Below, one piece after another: positions 8,304-17,111 of a stretch of 32,972 bases of DNA. Origin of the DNA: Actinobacteria bacterium HGW-Actinobacteria-4 (GTDB taxonomy: Bacteria; Actinomycetota; Actinomycetes; Actinomycetales; Demequinaceae); the NCBI GenBank assembly GCA_002841315.1, contig PHEW01000015.1, forward strand, positions 1 to 32,972, given 5' to 3'. A model generated the notes under the pieces. That model made no database searches, had not been told where the DNA came from, and saw only the letters and a program-made list of their open reading frames with translations. The translations under genes and the position numbers were made by a program. How positions within the stretch are numbered: the stretch's first letter is position 1; each line of letters starts with the position of its first letter.

Positions 8304-9526
8304 AGCGCCACGGTCACCGTGTCACCGTCGCGCACTGCGGTGCTTGACGGCGTTGACACCACAAAGCCATCTGCCTTCGCTAGGGCCGTCAGCGACAGCG
8401 CGGGCGGCTCCCCGGTGGGGGTCACGTGGAAGCCGCTGGCCTCAGTGCCTGCGATCGTCACCGGGACCAGTTGCGACACACCTTTGGTCGCGGTCCAACC
8501 CCCCTTGACCTTCGCGATGACCTGTCTCCGGTCGTGTTGCGCACGTCCGCTCATCGCCCTGAGTGCGGACCGCACGTAGGCCTCGAACGCGACCGCGGCG
8601 GCGACCGGCGAACCCGGCAGCGCGAAGACTGCAATCTCGCGGTCGTCACCTGATGCGCGCAAGAAGCCAAATCCGTGTCGCCTACCCGGCTCGAGCGCAA
8701 GCTCGACAACGTCGACCTCCCCGAACTCACCCAACACGTGCGGCAGTGTGTCTCCTTGCGCCTCGGAGAGTCCACCGGTGGTGATGATGACGTCAGCACG
8801 CACCAGTTGGTCCTCGATCGCGGCGCGCAACTCGTAGCGATCGTCCCGCACCACGCCCGCCCGGTATGCGTGCGAGCCTGCCTCGCGAACAGCAGCGGCA
8901 AGCAGGTGCGACGTTGATTCGTGAACGCCACCGCCTGGGCGCGACGTGCCGGGCTCCATGAGTTCCGATCCCACTGCCATGATGACCACCCGCGGCACCG
9001 GTCGCACCGTCAGGCGTGAACGTCCCAGCGCGGCAGCGACAGCGAGCTGCCGCGACCCCAGGCGAGTTCCTTGGGCCACGGCGACAGTCCCAAGAGCCGC
9101 GTCGAAACCCGCAGGCGTCACCCATTGCCCCGCGTCGACAGCCGCGGCAAGCGAAACCTTGGCGAGACCGCGATCGGTGTCCGCAACCGGAACCACGGCA
9201 TCGGCCCCGGTTGGCAGAGGAGCACCGGAACTGATCCGTGCCGCAGTGCCCGGGACCATGCGCCGTGGGCCGCGGGTGTCGAAACTGACGTCGTGGGTGA
9301 CCGCAAGAACCACCGGCGCGGTGGCCGTCGCATCGGCAACATCACTTGAACGCACCGCGTAGCCGTCCGTGCTTGCGACGTCGAAAGGCGGCAGCGCCGA
9401 GTCAGCGATGAGGTCGTCCGCGAGCATTGCTCCGGCGGCGTCGCTCAACATGACGTCAAGCACCGGCATGTGAGGGAGGCCGTCAAGGACCAAGGCGGCG
9501 TGGTCAGCGAGGCTCCGCGCTGTCAT
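8291..9526 (-). CDS. MoeA/Glp-like (gephyrin-like) protein
   Basis: A 411-residue protein with the MoeA architecture: a D-G-Y-A-V-R loop near residue 50, a central MPT-binding-like Rossmann domain (V-I-M-A-V-G-S-E-L, later I-I-T-T-G-G-L-S) and a C-terminal beta-barrel. Catalytic MoeA inserts molybdate into molybdopterin. Some canonical positions differ: the loop after T-T-G-G reads L-S-E-A-Q-G-D-T instead of the usual V-S-V-G-D/E-Y form, and the P-G-K-P-type loop reads P-G-R-R-H-G-F-G. No other molybdenum-cofactor gene is in view. Beside a SepX/GlpR-like gene it may instead be Glp, the gephyrin-like protein that binds FtsZ. It starts directly after the galU stop (TAGATG), so the two are co-translated. 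The fold is certain, the role is not. Confidence 0.85.
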   Translation of the reverse strand: MTARSLADHAALVLDGLPHMPVLDVMLSDAAGAMLADDLIADSALPPFDVASTDGYAVRSSDVADATATAPVVLAVTHDVSFDTRGPRRMVPGTAARISSGAPLPTGADAVVPVADTDRGLAKVSLAAAVDAGQWVTPAGFDAALGTVAVAQGTRLGSRQLAVAAALGRSRLTVRPVPRVVIMAVGSELMEPGTSRPGGGVHESTSHLLAAAVREAGSHAYRAGVVRDDRYELRAAIEDQLVRADVIITTGGLSEAQGDTLPHVLGEFGEVDVVELALEPGRRHGFGFLRASGDDREIAVFALPGSPVAAAVAFEAYVRSALRAMSGRAQHDRRQVIAKVKGGWTATKGVSQLVPVTIAGTEASGFHVTPTGEPPALSLTALAKADGFVVSTPSSTAVRDGDTVTVALWEG

Positions 9527-10465
9527 CTACGACCCGCTGCGAGAGTCGACGAACTCGCGTAGCCACAGGGAGAACTCCTGGCCGAGATCTTCGCGATCCG
9601 CGCCTATCTGGACCACGGCCTTGAGGTACTCCAGCTTGTCGCCAGTGTCATAACGCCGGCCACGGAACACGATGCCGTACACGCCACCACCCTGCTGGGG
9701 TGGCATCTGCGCAAGCGTGTTGATGGCATCGGTCAGTTGGATCTCGCCACCGCGGCCTGGAGGCGTGTTGCGCAACACCTCGAACAGGGCAGGGTTGAAG
9801 ACATACCGGCCAATGACGGCAAGGTTGGAGTACTCCTCGCCTGGCTCAGGCTTCTCGTTGAGGCGGGCCAGGGAGTAGACCTCGAGTCCCTCGCGAATCT
9901 CACCTTCACCAGGGAGATCGTCCACACTGACCGGCGTGGGGTCCACGGAGCCATACATGCGAATCAGCCTCGCCGGCACCTCGAGGAGCAGAACCACCGA
10001 ACCGCCGGTACGTTGCTGGAGGGTGCACATCGCGTCGAGCACATAGTCCCGTTCATCAAGGAAGTCGTCTCCAAGGAGCACGGCGAAGGGCTCCCCCGCC
10101 ACCCATTTCTCAGCGCATCCCACCGCGTGACCGAGCCCTTGGGGCTCATCCTGGAAGACATAGCTCATGGATGCGAGGCCAGACGCATGTTGCACGGCGG
10201 CCAGCCGAGCGCGGTCGCCCTTCTTCTCAAGCGCAGCCTCGAGTTGAGGCGACCGCGAGAAGTGCTCCTCCATCGCCTCCTTGCCGTGCGCGGTGACAAG
10301 ACAGACCTCCGACAATCCTGCGGCCACGGCCTCCTCCACGACGTACTGGATCGCTGGCTTGTCCACCACCGGAATCATCTCTTTGGGGATCGCCTTGGAC
10401 GCAGGAAGGAACCGCGTTCCAAGCCCAGCAGCGGGAATCACGGCCTTGCGTAGGGGAGGTGTCAT
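9527..10465 (-). CDS. galU: UTP--glucose-1-phosphate uridylyltransferase GalU
   Basis: A 312-residue nucleotidyltransferase that makes UDP-glucose from UTP and glucose-1-phosphate in the cytoplasm. The N-terminal signature A-V-I-P-A-A-G-L-G-T-R-F-L-P-A-S-K-A-I-P-K-E-M is followed by V-D-K-P-A-I-Q-Y-V-V-E-E-A, V-L-L-G-D-D and N-L-A-V-I-G-R-Y-V, in the order and length of GalU. UDP-glucose feeds envelope glycans and is the substrate of the UDP-glucose dehydrogenase at 28927. It heads the operon galU-moeA/glp-rimJ and is divergent from the 5-FCL gene. TAGGTT six bases before the ATG suggests a leaderless transcript. Confidence 0.96.
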   Translation of the reverse strand: MTPPLRKAVIPAAGLGTRFLPASKAIPKEMIPVVDKPAIQYVVEEAVAAGLSEVCLVTAHGKEAMEEHFSRSPQLEAALEKKGDRARLAAVQHASGLASMSYVFQDEPQGLGHAVGCAEKWVAGEPFAVLLGDDFLDERDYVLDAMCTLQQRTGGSVVLLLEVPARLIRMYGSVDPTPVSVDDLPGEGEIREGLEVYSLARLNEKPEPGEEYSNLAVIGRYVFNPALFEVLRNTPPGRGGEIQLTDAINTLAQMPPQQGGGVYGIVFRGRRYDTGDKLEYLKAVVQIGADREDLGQEFSLWLREFVDSRSGS

Positions 10466-10471
10466 ACCCCC

Positions 10472-10477
10472 AACCTA
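10472..10477 (-). promoter_or_regulatory. Candidate -10 box of galU, leaderless
   Basis: TAGGTT on the minus strand lies exactly six bases before the galU ATG. No good -35 box is visible. Confidence 0.45.
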
Positions 10478-10531
10478 GCCAACTCGCGCACAGAGCGTGC
10501 GGTTGGGAAAGCGGTGTTGGCCAAGTTTTGA

Positions 10532-10537
10532 CACAAT
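10532..10537 (+). promoter_or_regulatory. Candidate -10 box of the 5-FCL gene, leaderless
   Basis: CACAAT lies exactly six bases before the ATG at 10544, and no Shine-Dalgarno is present. It matches the -10 consensus at four of six positions. Confidence 0.35.
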
Positions 10538-10543
10538 GAACCG

Positions 10544-11173
10544 ATGACCCCGCACTCGATGACTGAACAGCACGCCCTGGCGCCCGAAGACGCTAAGGCG
10601 CGGTTGCGCGCGTCGCTTCGCAAAGCTCGCCTCCATCGCAGCGAGCGCCGGTTGGCGGAGCACGCGCAAGCGATCAGCGAGCACGTCCTCGCCATGCCGT
10701 CGGTGGCAGAGGCCACCTGCGTTTCCGTTTATGCTTCGCGCAGTCACGAGCCCGGGACGTTGCCGCTGATCGAGTCACTCCACGAACGCGGGATCCGTGT
10801 ACTGATCCCGATGCTCGGCAACGGGCTTCAGCGCGGGTGGGGTGAGTACCACGGTGCGGAAGACCTCGTGGAGCGGGCGCCCGGGAGACCCCCCGAACCA
10901 TCAGGAGACTTCCTCCCGGCTGAGGCTCTCGCCGATGCTGACGTCGTGGTGGTACCGGCGCTCGCCGTGGATACCGCAGGCAACCGCCTGGGACAAGGAG
11001 GCGGGTGGTATGACCGCGCGCTTGCCGATGCCCGTGAGGATGTTCCCTTGGTTGCGCTCGCGTTCGCGAATGAGGTCTTTGACGCCGATCAATCCCCCCT
11101 GCCCCGGGAGGCTCACGATCACGGCGTGCACGCCGTGATCACCCCGGACGGAATCACGTCACTTCCCGCGTAA
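10544..11173 (+). CDS. 5-formyltetrahydrofolate cyclo-ligase
   Basis: A 209-residue protein of the 5-FCL/YgfA family. It converts 5-formyl-THF to 5,10-methenyl-THF using ATP, returning a storage folate to the one-carbon pool. The R-K-A-R-L-H-R-S-E-R segment near the N-terminus, V-V-V-P-A-L-A-V-D and the hallmark G-N-R-L-G-Q-G-G-G-W-Y-D-R substrate/ATP loop are present. In mycobacteria the same gene (Rv0992c) also stands between galU and fmdB. The ATG at 10544 fits the -10 spacing; a second in-frame ATG five codons later is the alternative. The fmdB start follows nine bases after its stop. Confidence 0.93.
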   Translation: MTPHSMTEQHALAPEDAKARLRASLRKARLHRSERRLAEHAQAISEHVLAMPSVAEATCVSVYASRSHEPGTLPLIESLHERGIRVLIPMLGNGLQRGWGEYHGAEDLVERAPGRPPEPSGDFLPAEALADADVVVVPALAVDTAGNRLGQGGGWYDRALADAREDVPLVALAFANEVFDADQSPLPREAHDHGVHAVITPDGITSLPA

Positions 11174-11176
11174 GAT
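11171..11176 (+). promoter_or_regulatory. Candidate -10 box of fmdB, leaderless
   Basis: TAAGAT begins with the stop codon of the 5-FCL gene and lies exactly six bases before the fmdB ATG, allowing a separate leaderless mRNA beside read-through from upstream. Confidence 0.35.
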
Positions 11177-11182
11177 ACGTGC

Positions 11183-11437
11183 ATGCCTACCTACACCTAT
11201 CAATGTGGCGCGTGCACGCACCGTTTTGACGCGGTGCAGTCCATTCACGATGACGCCCTCGACGCCTGCCCCGAATGCGCGGGAACACTCCGCAAGGTCT
11301 TCGGCTCCGTTGGCGTGACGTTCAAGGGATCCGGGTTCTACCGTACGGACTCGCGCGCCAGCGCCCGCAAGGCGTCGAGCTCCTCCGCGGGGAAGTCATC
11401 CGCCACCGCCAGCAGTTCTGCCAAGCCCAGCTCCTGA
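11183..11437 (+). CDS. FmdB-family zinc-ribbon protein
   Basis: An 84-residue protein. The first 50 residues form the CxxC-CxxC zinc ribbon of the FmdB/regulatory-protein family (Cys 8, 11, 29, 32), beginning with the typical M-P-T-Y-x-Y-x-C. The last 30 residues are a disordered Ser/Ala/Lys tail, common in actinobacterial members. FmdB was named as a formamidase regulator, but most members have no proven role; a nucleic-acid or protein contact is possible. It follows 5-FCL as Rv0991c follows Rv0992c. The gene converges with the large helicase-like gene, leaving 32 bases between the stops and no clear hairpin. Confidence 0.85.
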   Translation: MPTYTYQCGACTHRFDAVQSIHDDALDACPECAGTLRKVFGSVGVTFKGSGFYRTDSRASARKASSSSAGKSSATASSSAKPSS

Positions 11438-11469
11438 GCCAGCGCCTCAACGAGGGCGGCGAACCACTG

Positions 11470-14400
11470 TCACCAATGCGGTGGCTTATCCCGCTTGATC
11501 TCGTCATCGCGACCACCGGTGTTGCGATCCGCCCCACCCCAACCCTCATCACTGTCCTCCCACGCTTGAGTGGGAATCAACGGGCGCTCGGGTCCACTGA
11601 CCGGGACGGCCTTGGGTTCTTTCACGGGCTCAACCCTCGAGAGCGGTACCGCCAGTTTGGGGACACCAAAGCCCATTGACACTGCCGGCGCTCGTGTGAG
11701 CGGCACAGTCGTCGCTGGTTTGACGGCCGATGCTGGCTCAAGGACCGGTGCTGGCTCAAGGACCGGTGCTGGCTCAAGGACCGGTGCTGGCTCAAGGACC
11801 GGTGCTGGCTCGAGGGCCACTTCTGGGGCTACGGGCTCCACGCGCGCTGGCGCGGGTAGCCACGGTGCGGATGCCGGTCCAGCTGGCTCCGGCTCCGGCT
11901 CCGGCTCCGGCTCTGGCACTGGCACTGGCACTGGCACTGGCTCAGCAACAGTGACGGTGTCACCCAATGCGGTCCGGATCTGGTTGACCGCGGTCGCGGG
12001 GTCCATGAAGACGTCAATGGTCCACAGTGACACGACGGACCATCCCAGCGCTTCAAGCTGTGCGTACTGCCAGCGCACCCGGTCGCGCAGGCTCGCGCGG
12101 TCGCCAGGAATCACCTCGTCGGTGATCACTGCAACGCGGTACGAGCGATCGTGCTTGCCGCCCACGACCATCGGAATGGCATCGTTGCTGGTGCCGTAGC
12201 GCAACCGCACCGCGTATCCTTCACCGCGTAGCCGCCCGGCGACGTCGGCGAGGAGCCAGTCACTCGGTGCCGGTTCGGGACGCTCGGGAGCGACGGCGGG
12301 CTGGTGCACCGCACCCAGGAGTTCGCGAAACTCATCGATGCCGTGGCCGTCGTCTCCAGCAGTGGCCGCGACGGCGAGGTCCAGGGGTGTGAGCGCGCTG
12401 ACCAAGGTGATGTGTTCGCGAGAAGCGACCAGGGCTTGTGTGAGGGCTTGGCCGCCCCAGTCCTGAGACAGCACCCCTAGCCTGCGCGGCACGGTGCCTT
12501 GGAAGTCGTGCGCGTAGCCCAGCGCGACCACCATCTCATCGACCTGCATGCCTGCGGCGTTCCCCATTGACACCACGGGCACGGCCGCAGCGAGTCGCGC
12601 TTCGCGAATTGCGAGAGCTTGCCGAAGCCGTGCGGCGTGCTCTTCATTGCCTGCGACCACCGCGATCGTGCGATGCGGCACGGAGTCGACAACCTTCGCC
12701 ACGTGCTCCACTACAGCGGCGACCTCGGCGCGGGAGGATTCGACCACTGCCGCCCCGCGGGCCAGTTCGCCTACGGCATCTACGTTGACCACGGTGAGCG
12801 TTCCACCAGCGTGCGCGGCAGGTAGCGCGGACAGTGCTCGCCCGTACGCCGCTGAGCCCAGCACCGCCGTCACCCGCGGATCACGCGGTTGAGGCAGTGC
12901 GTGCATCGCGATCGACGGCAGCAGGGTGGCAAGTGCGGCTACCGCAGAGCGCGTCGTTGCTTGAGCGTCGCCAATCACCACCACTTGGCGAGCGCGCGCA
13001 AGCGCAGGGACGGTCTCCGCGAGCGCGAGTGACTCGCACCCAACGAGCAGCGCGACATCGACAACCCGTGTGGGCGGCGCTACCCGCGCAATGTGTTCGG
13101 GCTTTGCCAGCACGACGGGCCTCAGCGCACCCACCAAGCTGTGGAAGTCGCGCCACAACTCCCGGAAGCTTGCTTCGCTGCCTTCGACGAGCGCCGCGAA
13201 CAGATCCCTCGCGCCATCCGGGTCGCGCGCGATGGCTTGACGACGGCGCTCCCCTACGGCCCTCATGAGCGGTCCCACTCGCGCTGCGGCGAAGGTGCGG
13301 TCCTTCGCGAGGAACTCGTCCACCGCAGATCCCAGCGCGCCGTACTCGGTGAGCTGAGGGTCTGCTGCGGAGATCGCTTCAAACGCCGCCGCCCACCAGG
13401 AGAACTCCACATCACAGCGCACCTGCTCGGCACCCGCATTGCGTGATCGAAGATCTTCAATGAGCGGGGCGAAACCAAGCGAGGTCAGGTCGATTTCGAG
13501 CGGTACGGTGTCCACGGACTCTAAGGTGCCTGGAATGCCCTGCGCGAGGCGGTCGAGCACTGCGATCATGTCGTGCCACGGCAACGTAGTCGCGTCGTCA
13601 ACATCGGCTGCTTGTGCCACGGCACCGGCGATGCGGTTCCACATCTCTTGAGCCTGGTGCACTCTCTCCGCGAAGACGTCAAAGTCGTCGGGAATGGCGG
13701 GCCATGCTCCCGCACTGCAGTGAGCGCGCCACCGCTGTGCGAGGCCGTGCGCCTCGAGAACCTGATCGTGAAGGTTCTCTTTGGACCGGCCAGGGCGTAG
13801 CAGTTCGACTGCGCGTCGCACTTGAGCCTTGCGGTCGCGGCGGGAGAGATCAACGTAGTGCTCTGACCCTTGGGGTGCCGTCGCGGCAACGAGGTCTCGT
13901 AGCGAGCGGTGGAACACCGCCGGGGAGAACACTTCGAGAATTGACCGCAGCTGGAGGAACATATCGACCTGGTCAACCCATGTGGCGAAGTCGGCCGCTT
14001 CATCCACTCCGGCTTCGTGTGCGGCGAGTGCCGCTTCGGTGCGGAGTTTGGGGAGCAACCGCACCAGCAATGTCGCGAGGGCTTCATCGAGCGCGCGGCC
14101 CTCGTCGGGGTCAACGGGAAGCGTAGACCACCAGGGAATCACGTCGACTGCCGGTGTGGGGTCATGGGGCGGTGGCTCGGCTACGGGCACGGGCACGTCT
14201 GCGGCCGATGCTTGGGCGGCGTCGCGCTCGCGCGCCAGTTGGCCGTCGATGGCTTGGGCGACGGCAGCAAAGCCGTGCTCGGCAATGATGGCACCCGCAT
14301 CGATCCCGAGCCGCACGGCGGTTCCGGGCTGAACGGCGCCCGACGTTAGCTTCACGACCGCCTGCACCGCCTCGAAGGCGCTGACACCCCAGGGGCGATG

Positions 14401-15708
14401 CGGCCGGTGGAGCGCATCAACACGCTCCTGCAAGGCGCGGCGCGCGCTGAGTAGCCGTTGACCCTTCTCCCGCAGTTCTAGATCGTCCACTGCGGGACTG
14501 TCCATGGTGATGGCTTCGAGTAGCCGCGCGCGGGCCTGCGCATCCCATGCGTCAACGGCGCCGTCGATGTAGAGGTCGCCCGCACCCTCCTTGTCGAGGC
14601 GCGCCGCCACGGCGCGCAGGGTGCGGTCCTGACCCCCAACGATCAGTACGGTCTTGCCCGTGGCCGCAGCATCGGCGGCAACGGCAGCTGCCATCCCCCA
14701 CGGATCCGATCCGGGCGGTGCCTGGAGAAACACATCGCGGCCGCTCGCGACCACATCGAGGGCGGCAAACTGGACGTCGTCAAGGTCGCCCAGTCCGCGC
14801 TCGGCGAAGGGGTCACGGTTGCCCACGTGAAGCGGTGGCAGAGGCGTGCCGAGGTGTGCCACGGCGTCTTGATCACCCGCGACGGCAGCAACCACCGTCG
14901 ATGAGGCGATCACGGCGTCGAGGTCGTCAAGGTCATCGATCAGGCGCTGTTCGGGATCGTCGAAGGCACCCAACACCATGGTGTCCGCGACGGTGAAGTC
15001 ATCGCCAAACCTGTGGCCAACGGCACGGATTGCTTCCCATTCGGGCCGCGGGTCGTAGAGTCTGTCGGCCTCGAGAGACAACGATCGCGTGGTGAGAGCG
15101 CTGGTGTCCCCGCGCGAACGCAGTTCCATCGCGAACACAGGGTTAAGCACCACCTCGTTGACAAGGGTGATCAGGATGTCATTGTCCCGCGCGCGTTCGA
15201 GCCGCACGGGTCGCAACAAGAGCGGCATCTCGCGGGTAGCGCCGTCCTCGGTCCAGCGCGCGCAGCCAAACACGAGTGCAGCGGTCCATGAGCCGGTCGC
15301 AGACTTGACCCGCTCAGCTTCCGCCAGGATCGCCGCTGCGTCGCGAAGGGCTGCGCTCTGCGCGGCCCCATCGCGCACCAGCGTGGACATGAGCGTGGGC
15401 CGTCCGGCAAACAGTTGCGCGTATCCGGATGGGTGGGCGGTGCGCAGATCAACCACGGTGGCTCGGGAGGCGGGCAGGTCCCGCAGGGGGGATACGGTCG
15501 CCGACTGCTGCAGTTGCTCGCGCCACTCTTGGAGAGCCTCGGCAACCAGCGCACGCCCAATATAGTCCACCACTCCACCACGGTATCCGCGTGCGCTCGC
15601 CGGGGGGTGCTGCCACGCCGCGATGGTGCCCGTGGGGCTGTGCATCGGCGCGAAACCCGCCGCACCATGGAGGAACAGTGCACGCCGACTTATCCAGCCG
15701 ACGCACAC
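11470..15708 (-). CDS. Large superfamily-1 helicase-like protein with decayed ATPase and nuclease motifs
   Basis: A 1412-residue frame laid out like actinobacterial SF1 helicases with a C-terminal Vsr-like (MTES_1575-type) nuclease, but with its key motifs altered. The Walker A site reads A-P-P-G-S-D-P-W-G (329-337), without the G-K-S/T. The Walker B/DEAD position (about residue 890) reads V-G-C-E-S where D-E-A-S is expected. The motif VI region reads V-A-S-R-E-H. The nuclease-like region (about 1165-1245) keeps L-R-D-R-V-R and the L-G-W-S-V-V-S-L-W-T-I-D segment but has V-I-T-D-E instead of I-E-C-D-G. A Pro/Glu/Val tail (about 1255-1345) with tandem repeats ends the protein. The frame is intact, so it seems retained, perhaps as a DNA-binding scaffold. 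The start is uncertain: the first 45 residues look unlike a domain, and GTGs at 15573/15570 are alternatives. Confidence 0.75.
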   Translation of the reverse strand: MCVGWISRRALFLHGAAGFAPMHSPTGTIAAWQHPPASARGYRGGVVDYIGRALVAEALQEWREQLQQSATVSPLRDLPASRATVVDLRTAHPSGYAQLFAGRPTLMSTLVRDGAAQSAALRDAAAILAEAERVKSATGSWTAALVFGCARWTEDGATREMPLLLRPVRLERARDNDILITLVNEVVLNPVFAMELRSRGDTSALTTRSLSLEADRLYDPRPEWEAIRAVGHRFGDDFTVADTMVLGAFDDPEQRLIDDLDDLDAVIASSTVVAAVAGDQDAVAHLGTPLPPLHVGNRDPFAERGLGDLDDVQFAALDVVASGRDVFLQAPPGSDPWGMAAAVAADAAATGKTVLIVGGQDRTLRAVAARLDKEGAGDLYIDGAVDAWDAQARARLLEAITMDSPAVDDLELREKGQRLLSARRALQERVDALHRPHRPWGVSAFEAVQAVVKLTSGAVQPGTAVRLGIDAGAIIAEHGFAAVAQAIDGQLARERDAAQASAADVPVPVAEPPPHDPTPAVDVIPWWSTLPVDPDEGRALDEALATLLVRLLPKLRTEAALAAHEAGVDEAADFATWVDQVDMFLQLRSILEVFSPAVFHRSLRDLVAATAPQGSEHYVDLSRRDRKAQVRRAVELLRPGRSKENLHDQVLEAHGLAQRWRAHCSAGAWPAIPDDFDVFAERVHQAQEMWNRIAGAVAQAADVDDATTLPWHDMIAVLDRLAQGIPGTLESVDTVPLEIDLTSLGFAPLIEDLRSRNAGAEQVRCDVEFSWWAAAFEAISAADPQLTEYGALGSAVDEFLAKDRTFAAARVGPLMRAVGERRRQAIARDPDGARDLFAALVEGSEASFRELWRDFHSLVGALRPVVLAKPEHIARVAPPTRVVDVALLVGCESLALAETVPALARARQVVVIGDAQATTRSAVAALATLLPSIAMHALPQPRDPRVTAVLGSAAYGRALSALPAAHAGGTLTVVNVDAVGELARGAAVVESSRAEVAAVVEHVAKVVDSVPHRTIAVVAGNEEHAARLRQALAIREARLAAAVPVVSMGNAAGMQVDEMVVALGYAHDFQGTVPRRLGVLSQDWGGQALTQALVASREHITLVSALTPLDLAVAATAGDDGHGIDEFRELLGAVHQPAVAPERPEPAPSDWLLADVAGRLRGEGYAVRLRYGTSNDAIPMVVGGKHDRSYRVAVITDEVIPGDRASLRDRVRWQYAQLEALGWSVVSLWTIDVFMDPATAVNQIRTALGDTVTVAEPVPVPVPVPEPEPEPEPEPAGPASAPWLPAPARVEPVAPEVALEPAPVLEPAPVLEPAPVLEPAPVLEPASAVKPATTVPLTRAPAVSMGFGVPKLAVPLSRVEPVKEPKAVPVSGPERPLIPTQAWEDSDEGWGGADRNTGGRDDEIKRDKPPHW
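11731..11820. repeat. 18-bp tandem repeat, about five copies, in coding sequence
   Basis: Four identical copies of TGCTGGCTCAAGGACCGG (11731-11802) and one diverged copy (11803-11820). On the minus strand they encode repeated E-P-A-P-V-L in the tail of the helicase-like protein. Such repeats can change copy number by slippage without a frameshift. Confidence 0.95.
11885..11943. repeat. 6-bp tandem repeats encoding PE/PV dipeptides
   Basis: A run of GGCTCC-type hexamers followed by GGCACT-type hexamers, on the minus strand encoding alternating Pro-Val then Pro-Glu pairs in the disordered tail of the helicase-like protein. Confidence 0.9.
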
Positions 15709-15718
15709 TGTTGGTCAG

Positions 15719-15748
15719 ATTGTGAACCCTACCGGGTACCCGCGTCAA
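15719..15748 (-). promoter_or_regulatory. Candidate promoter of the helicase-like gene
   Basis: On the minus strand TTGACG (15748-15743), an 18-base spacer and CACAAT (15724-15719) resemble a housekeeping promoter. The -35 box overlaps the last bases of crtY. The start site would be near 15712, close to the farthest upstream start codon. Confidence 0.45.
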
Positions 15749-17011
15749 CTACCGCTGCGGGAGTGTCTCGGTGGGTGCCGAGGCGCGGCCGGGACGGCTT
15801 CCTGTCAATGCGTGCGCTTGAGCTCGAGCAAAAGGCACCAACGGGAGGGTCGCGAAGAGTCTGGCCTGGTCAAGAAGGGAGGCATCCTCGTCCAGGAAGG
15901 CCAGGATGCGGCGCGCAGGGTTGCGGGTGAACAGGGCCCCGAAGATGCCGACGGCCGTGCCAGGGTCCTCCCGAATGACGTGCAACAGCGCCTGATCCAA
16001 GGCGCGGTTCCACCGGTGGGACGGAGCGGCACGGGCGGGGCTGCGGCCGCGAGTAAGGCGGGCCGCAATGGCGGCACTGTGACGCTGAATGCGGTCAAAC
16101 CCGTACCCTGTGCTCGCCTTCACCATGCCGGCTCTCGCACCAATAGGGATGACTGGCCCGCTCGACCTCGAGGGCCGTCCCGCCTGGAGCGGAATGGTCC
16201 CTACCTCGCGTCCGGTCACTCGGTAGTCGTGGGCGCTGATGTGCGTCGTCACGTACTCGACCACGTGGGCTTCGTGCCGAGCGCTCTGCGCCGCGCGGTC
16301 GTAGGTGTCACCGAACGCGAACACCGTGCGCTCCACGAGGGCGCTGCGGGTGGAACTCGGCAGCACGTAGACAAATGCCGCTCCCGCCGACTGGTCCGTG
16401 CGGAAGTCCATGAGCGTGGCCGTGCTTGGGTCAAAGAGGTCCGTGCCGAACTCGACGTGCAGGCCGTGGAAATCGAGGTACGCCGGCGATTCAGATGCGT
16501 CTGGCGGCACTGCGGGACCCACGCTGTCGAAGACCCAGCGAGCACCGATCTCAACCGTGCGGGCACCGCCGGTCGCCGGCACCTCAAGCACCACGCGGCA
16601 GTGCGCGCCTTCCGGCGCAAGCGCACGCACCGCTGCCACAGCGCGGCCGTAACCCGGTCGCGCACTGATGAGGCGATCAGTCGCTGCGGACAGCTCCGGC
16701 CCGGTGATGCGGCGGTACACATAGGGGTCGAGAGCCATGCGCTGGCGCCAGCCGGTTCCAGCCGTCCACAGGTGGTTGATCGCCGTCGATCCGGCCTGAT
16801 CGAGCAAACCCGATCCCGTGCTCCACCACGCCCACGAGCGCTGCTCCAAGGGGTGCGAACCGTCGTCGACCAACAGGACCTTGTCGCCCCAGCCCGCGTT
16901 AGCCAGGTGGCACGCAAGCAACAGGCCAGCGGCCCCTGCGCCAACGATCACGGCGTCGAACTGTTCGCCGGGTAGCGGTGCAGCCGTAGCAAACGCAGTT
17001 GCACCGTCCAT
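15749..17011 (-). CDS. crtY: Lycopene beta-cyclase, CrtY type
   Basis: A 420-residue FAD-dependent membrane-associated enzyme that closes the ends of lycopene to beta-rings. The dinucleotide-binding motif A-V-I-V-G-A-G-A-A-G-L-L-L-A (about 20-33) is near the N-terminus. V-F-D-S-V-G takes the place of the family's D-x-R-G-like segment, and L-V-E-R-T-V-F is present. The cyclase hallmark I-G-A-R-A-G-M-V-K-A-S-T-G-Y-G-F follows (about 290-305). AGGAG lies eight bases before the ATG. No other carotenoid gene is in view. The gene stands 100 bases from the left end of the integrated element; before integration its neighbour upstream was tRNA-Arg. Confidence 0.92.
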   Translation of the reverse strand: MDGATAFATAAPLPGEQFDAVIVGAGAAGLLLACHLANAGWGDKVLLVDDGSHPLEQRSWAWWSTGSGLLDQAGSTAINHLWTAGTGWRQRMALDPYVYRRITGPELSAATDRLISARPGYGRAVAAVRALAPEGAHCRVVLEVPATGGARTVEIGARWVFDSVGPAVPPDASESPAYLDFHGLHVEFGTDLFDPSTATLMDFRTDQSAGAAFVYVLPSSTRSALVERTVFAFGDTYDRAAQSARHEAHVVEYVTTHISAHDYRVTGREVGTIPLQAGRPSRSSGPVIPIGARAGMVKASTGYGFDRIQRHSAAIAARLTRGRSPARAAPSHRWNRALDQALLHVIREDPGTAVGIFGALFTRNPARRILAFLDEDASLLDQARLFATLPLVPFARAQAHALTGSRPGRASAPTETLPQR

Positions 17012-17111
17012 CGCTGATCTCCTGAGGCTCTCCGCCTAGTGTGGCCCTTCGCCTCATGGCGGCGGCGGGGACGAAGGTCCCACGATGTGCTGCGCCGCCG
17101 AGTGGCTCAGA

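Noticed and set aside
11731..11943. CRISPR-like repeats
   Set aside because: Units are directly adjacent without spacers and stay in the reading frame of the helicase-like gene.
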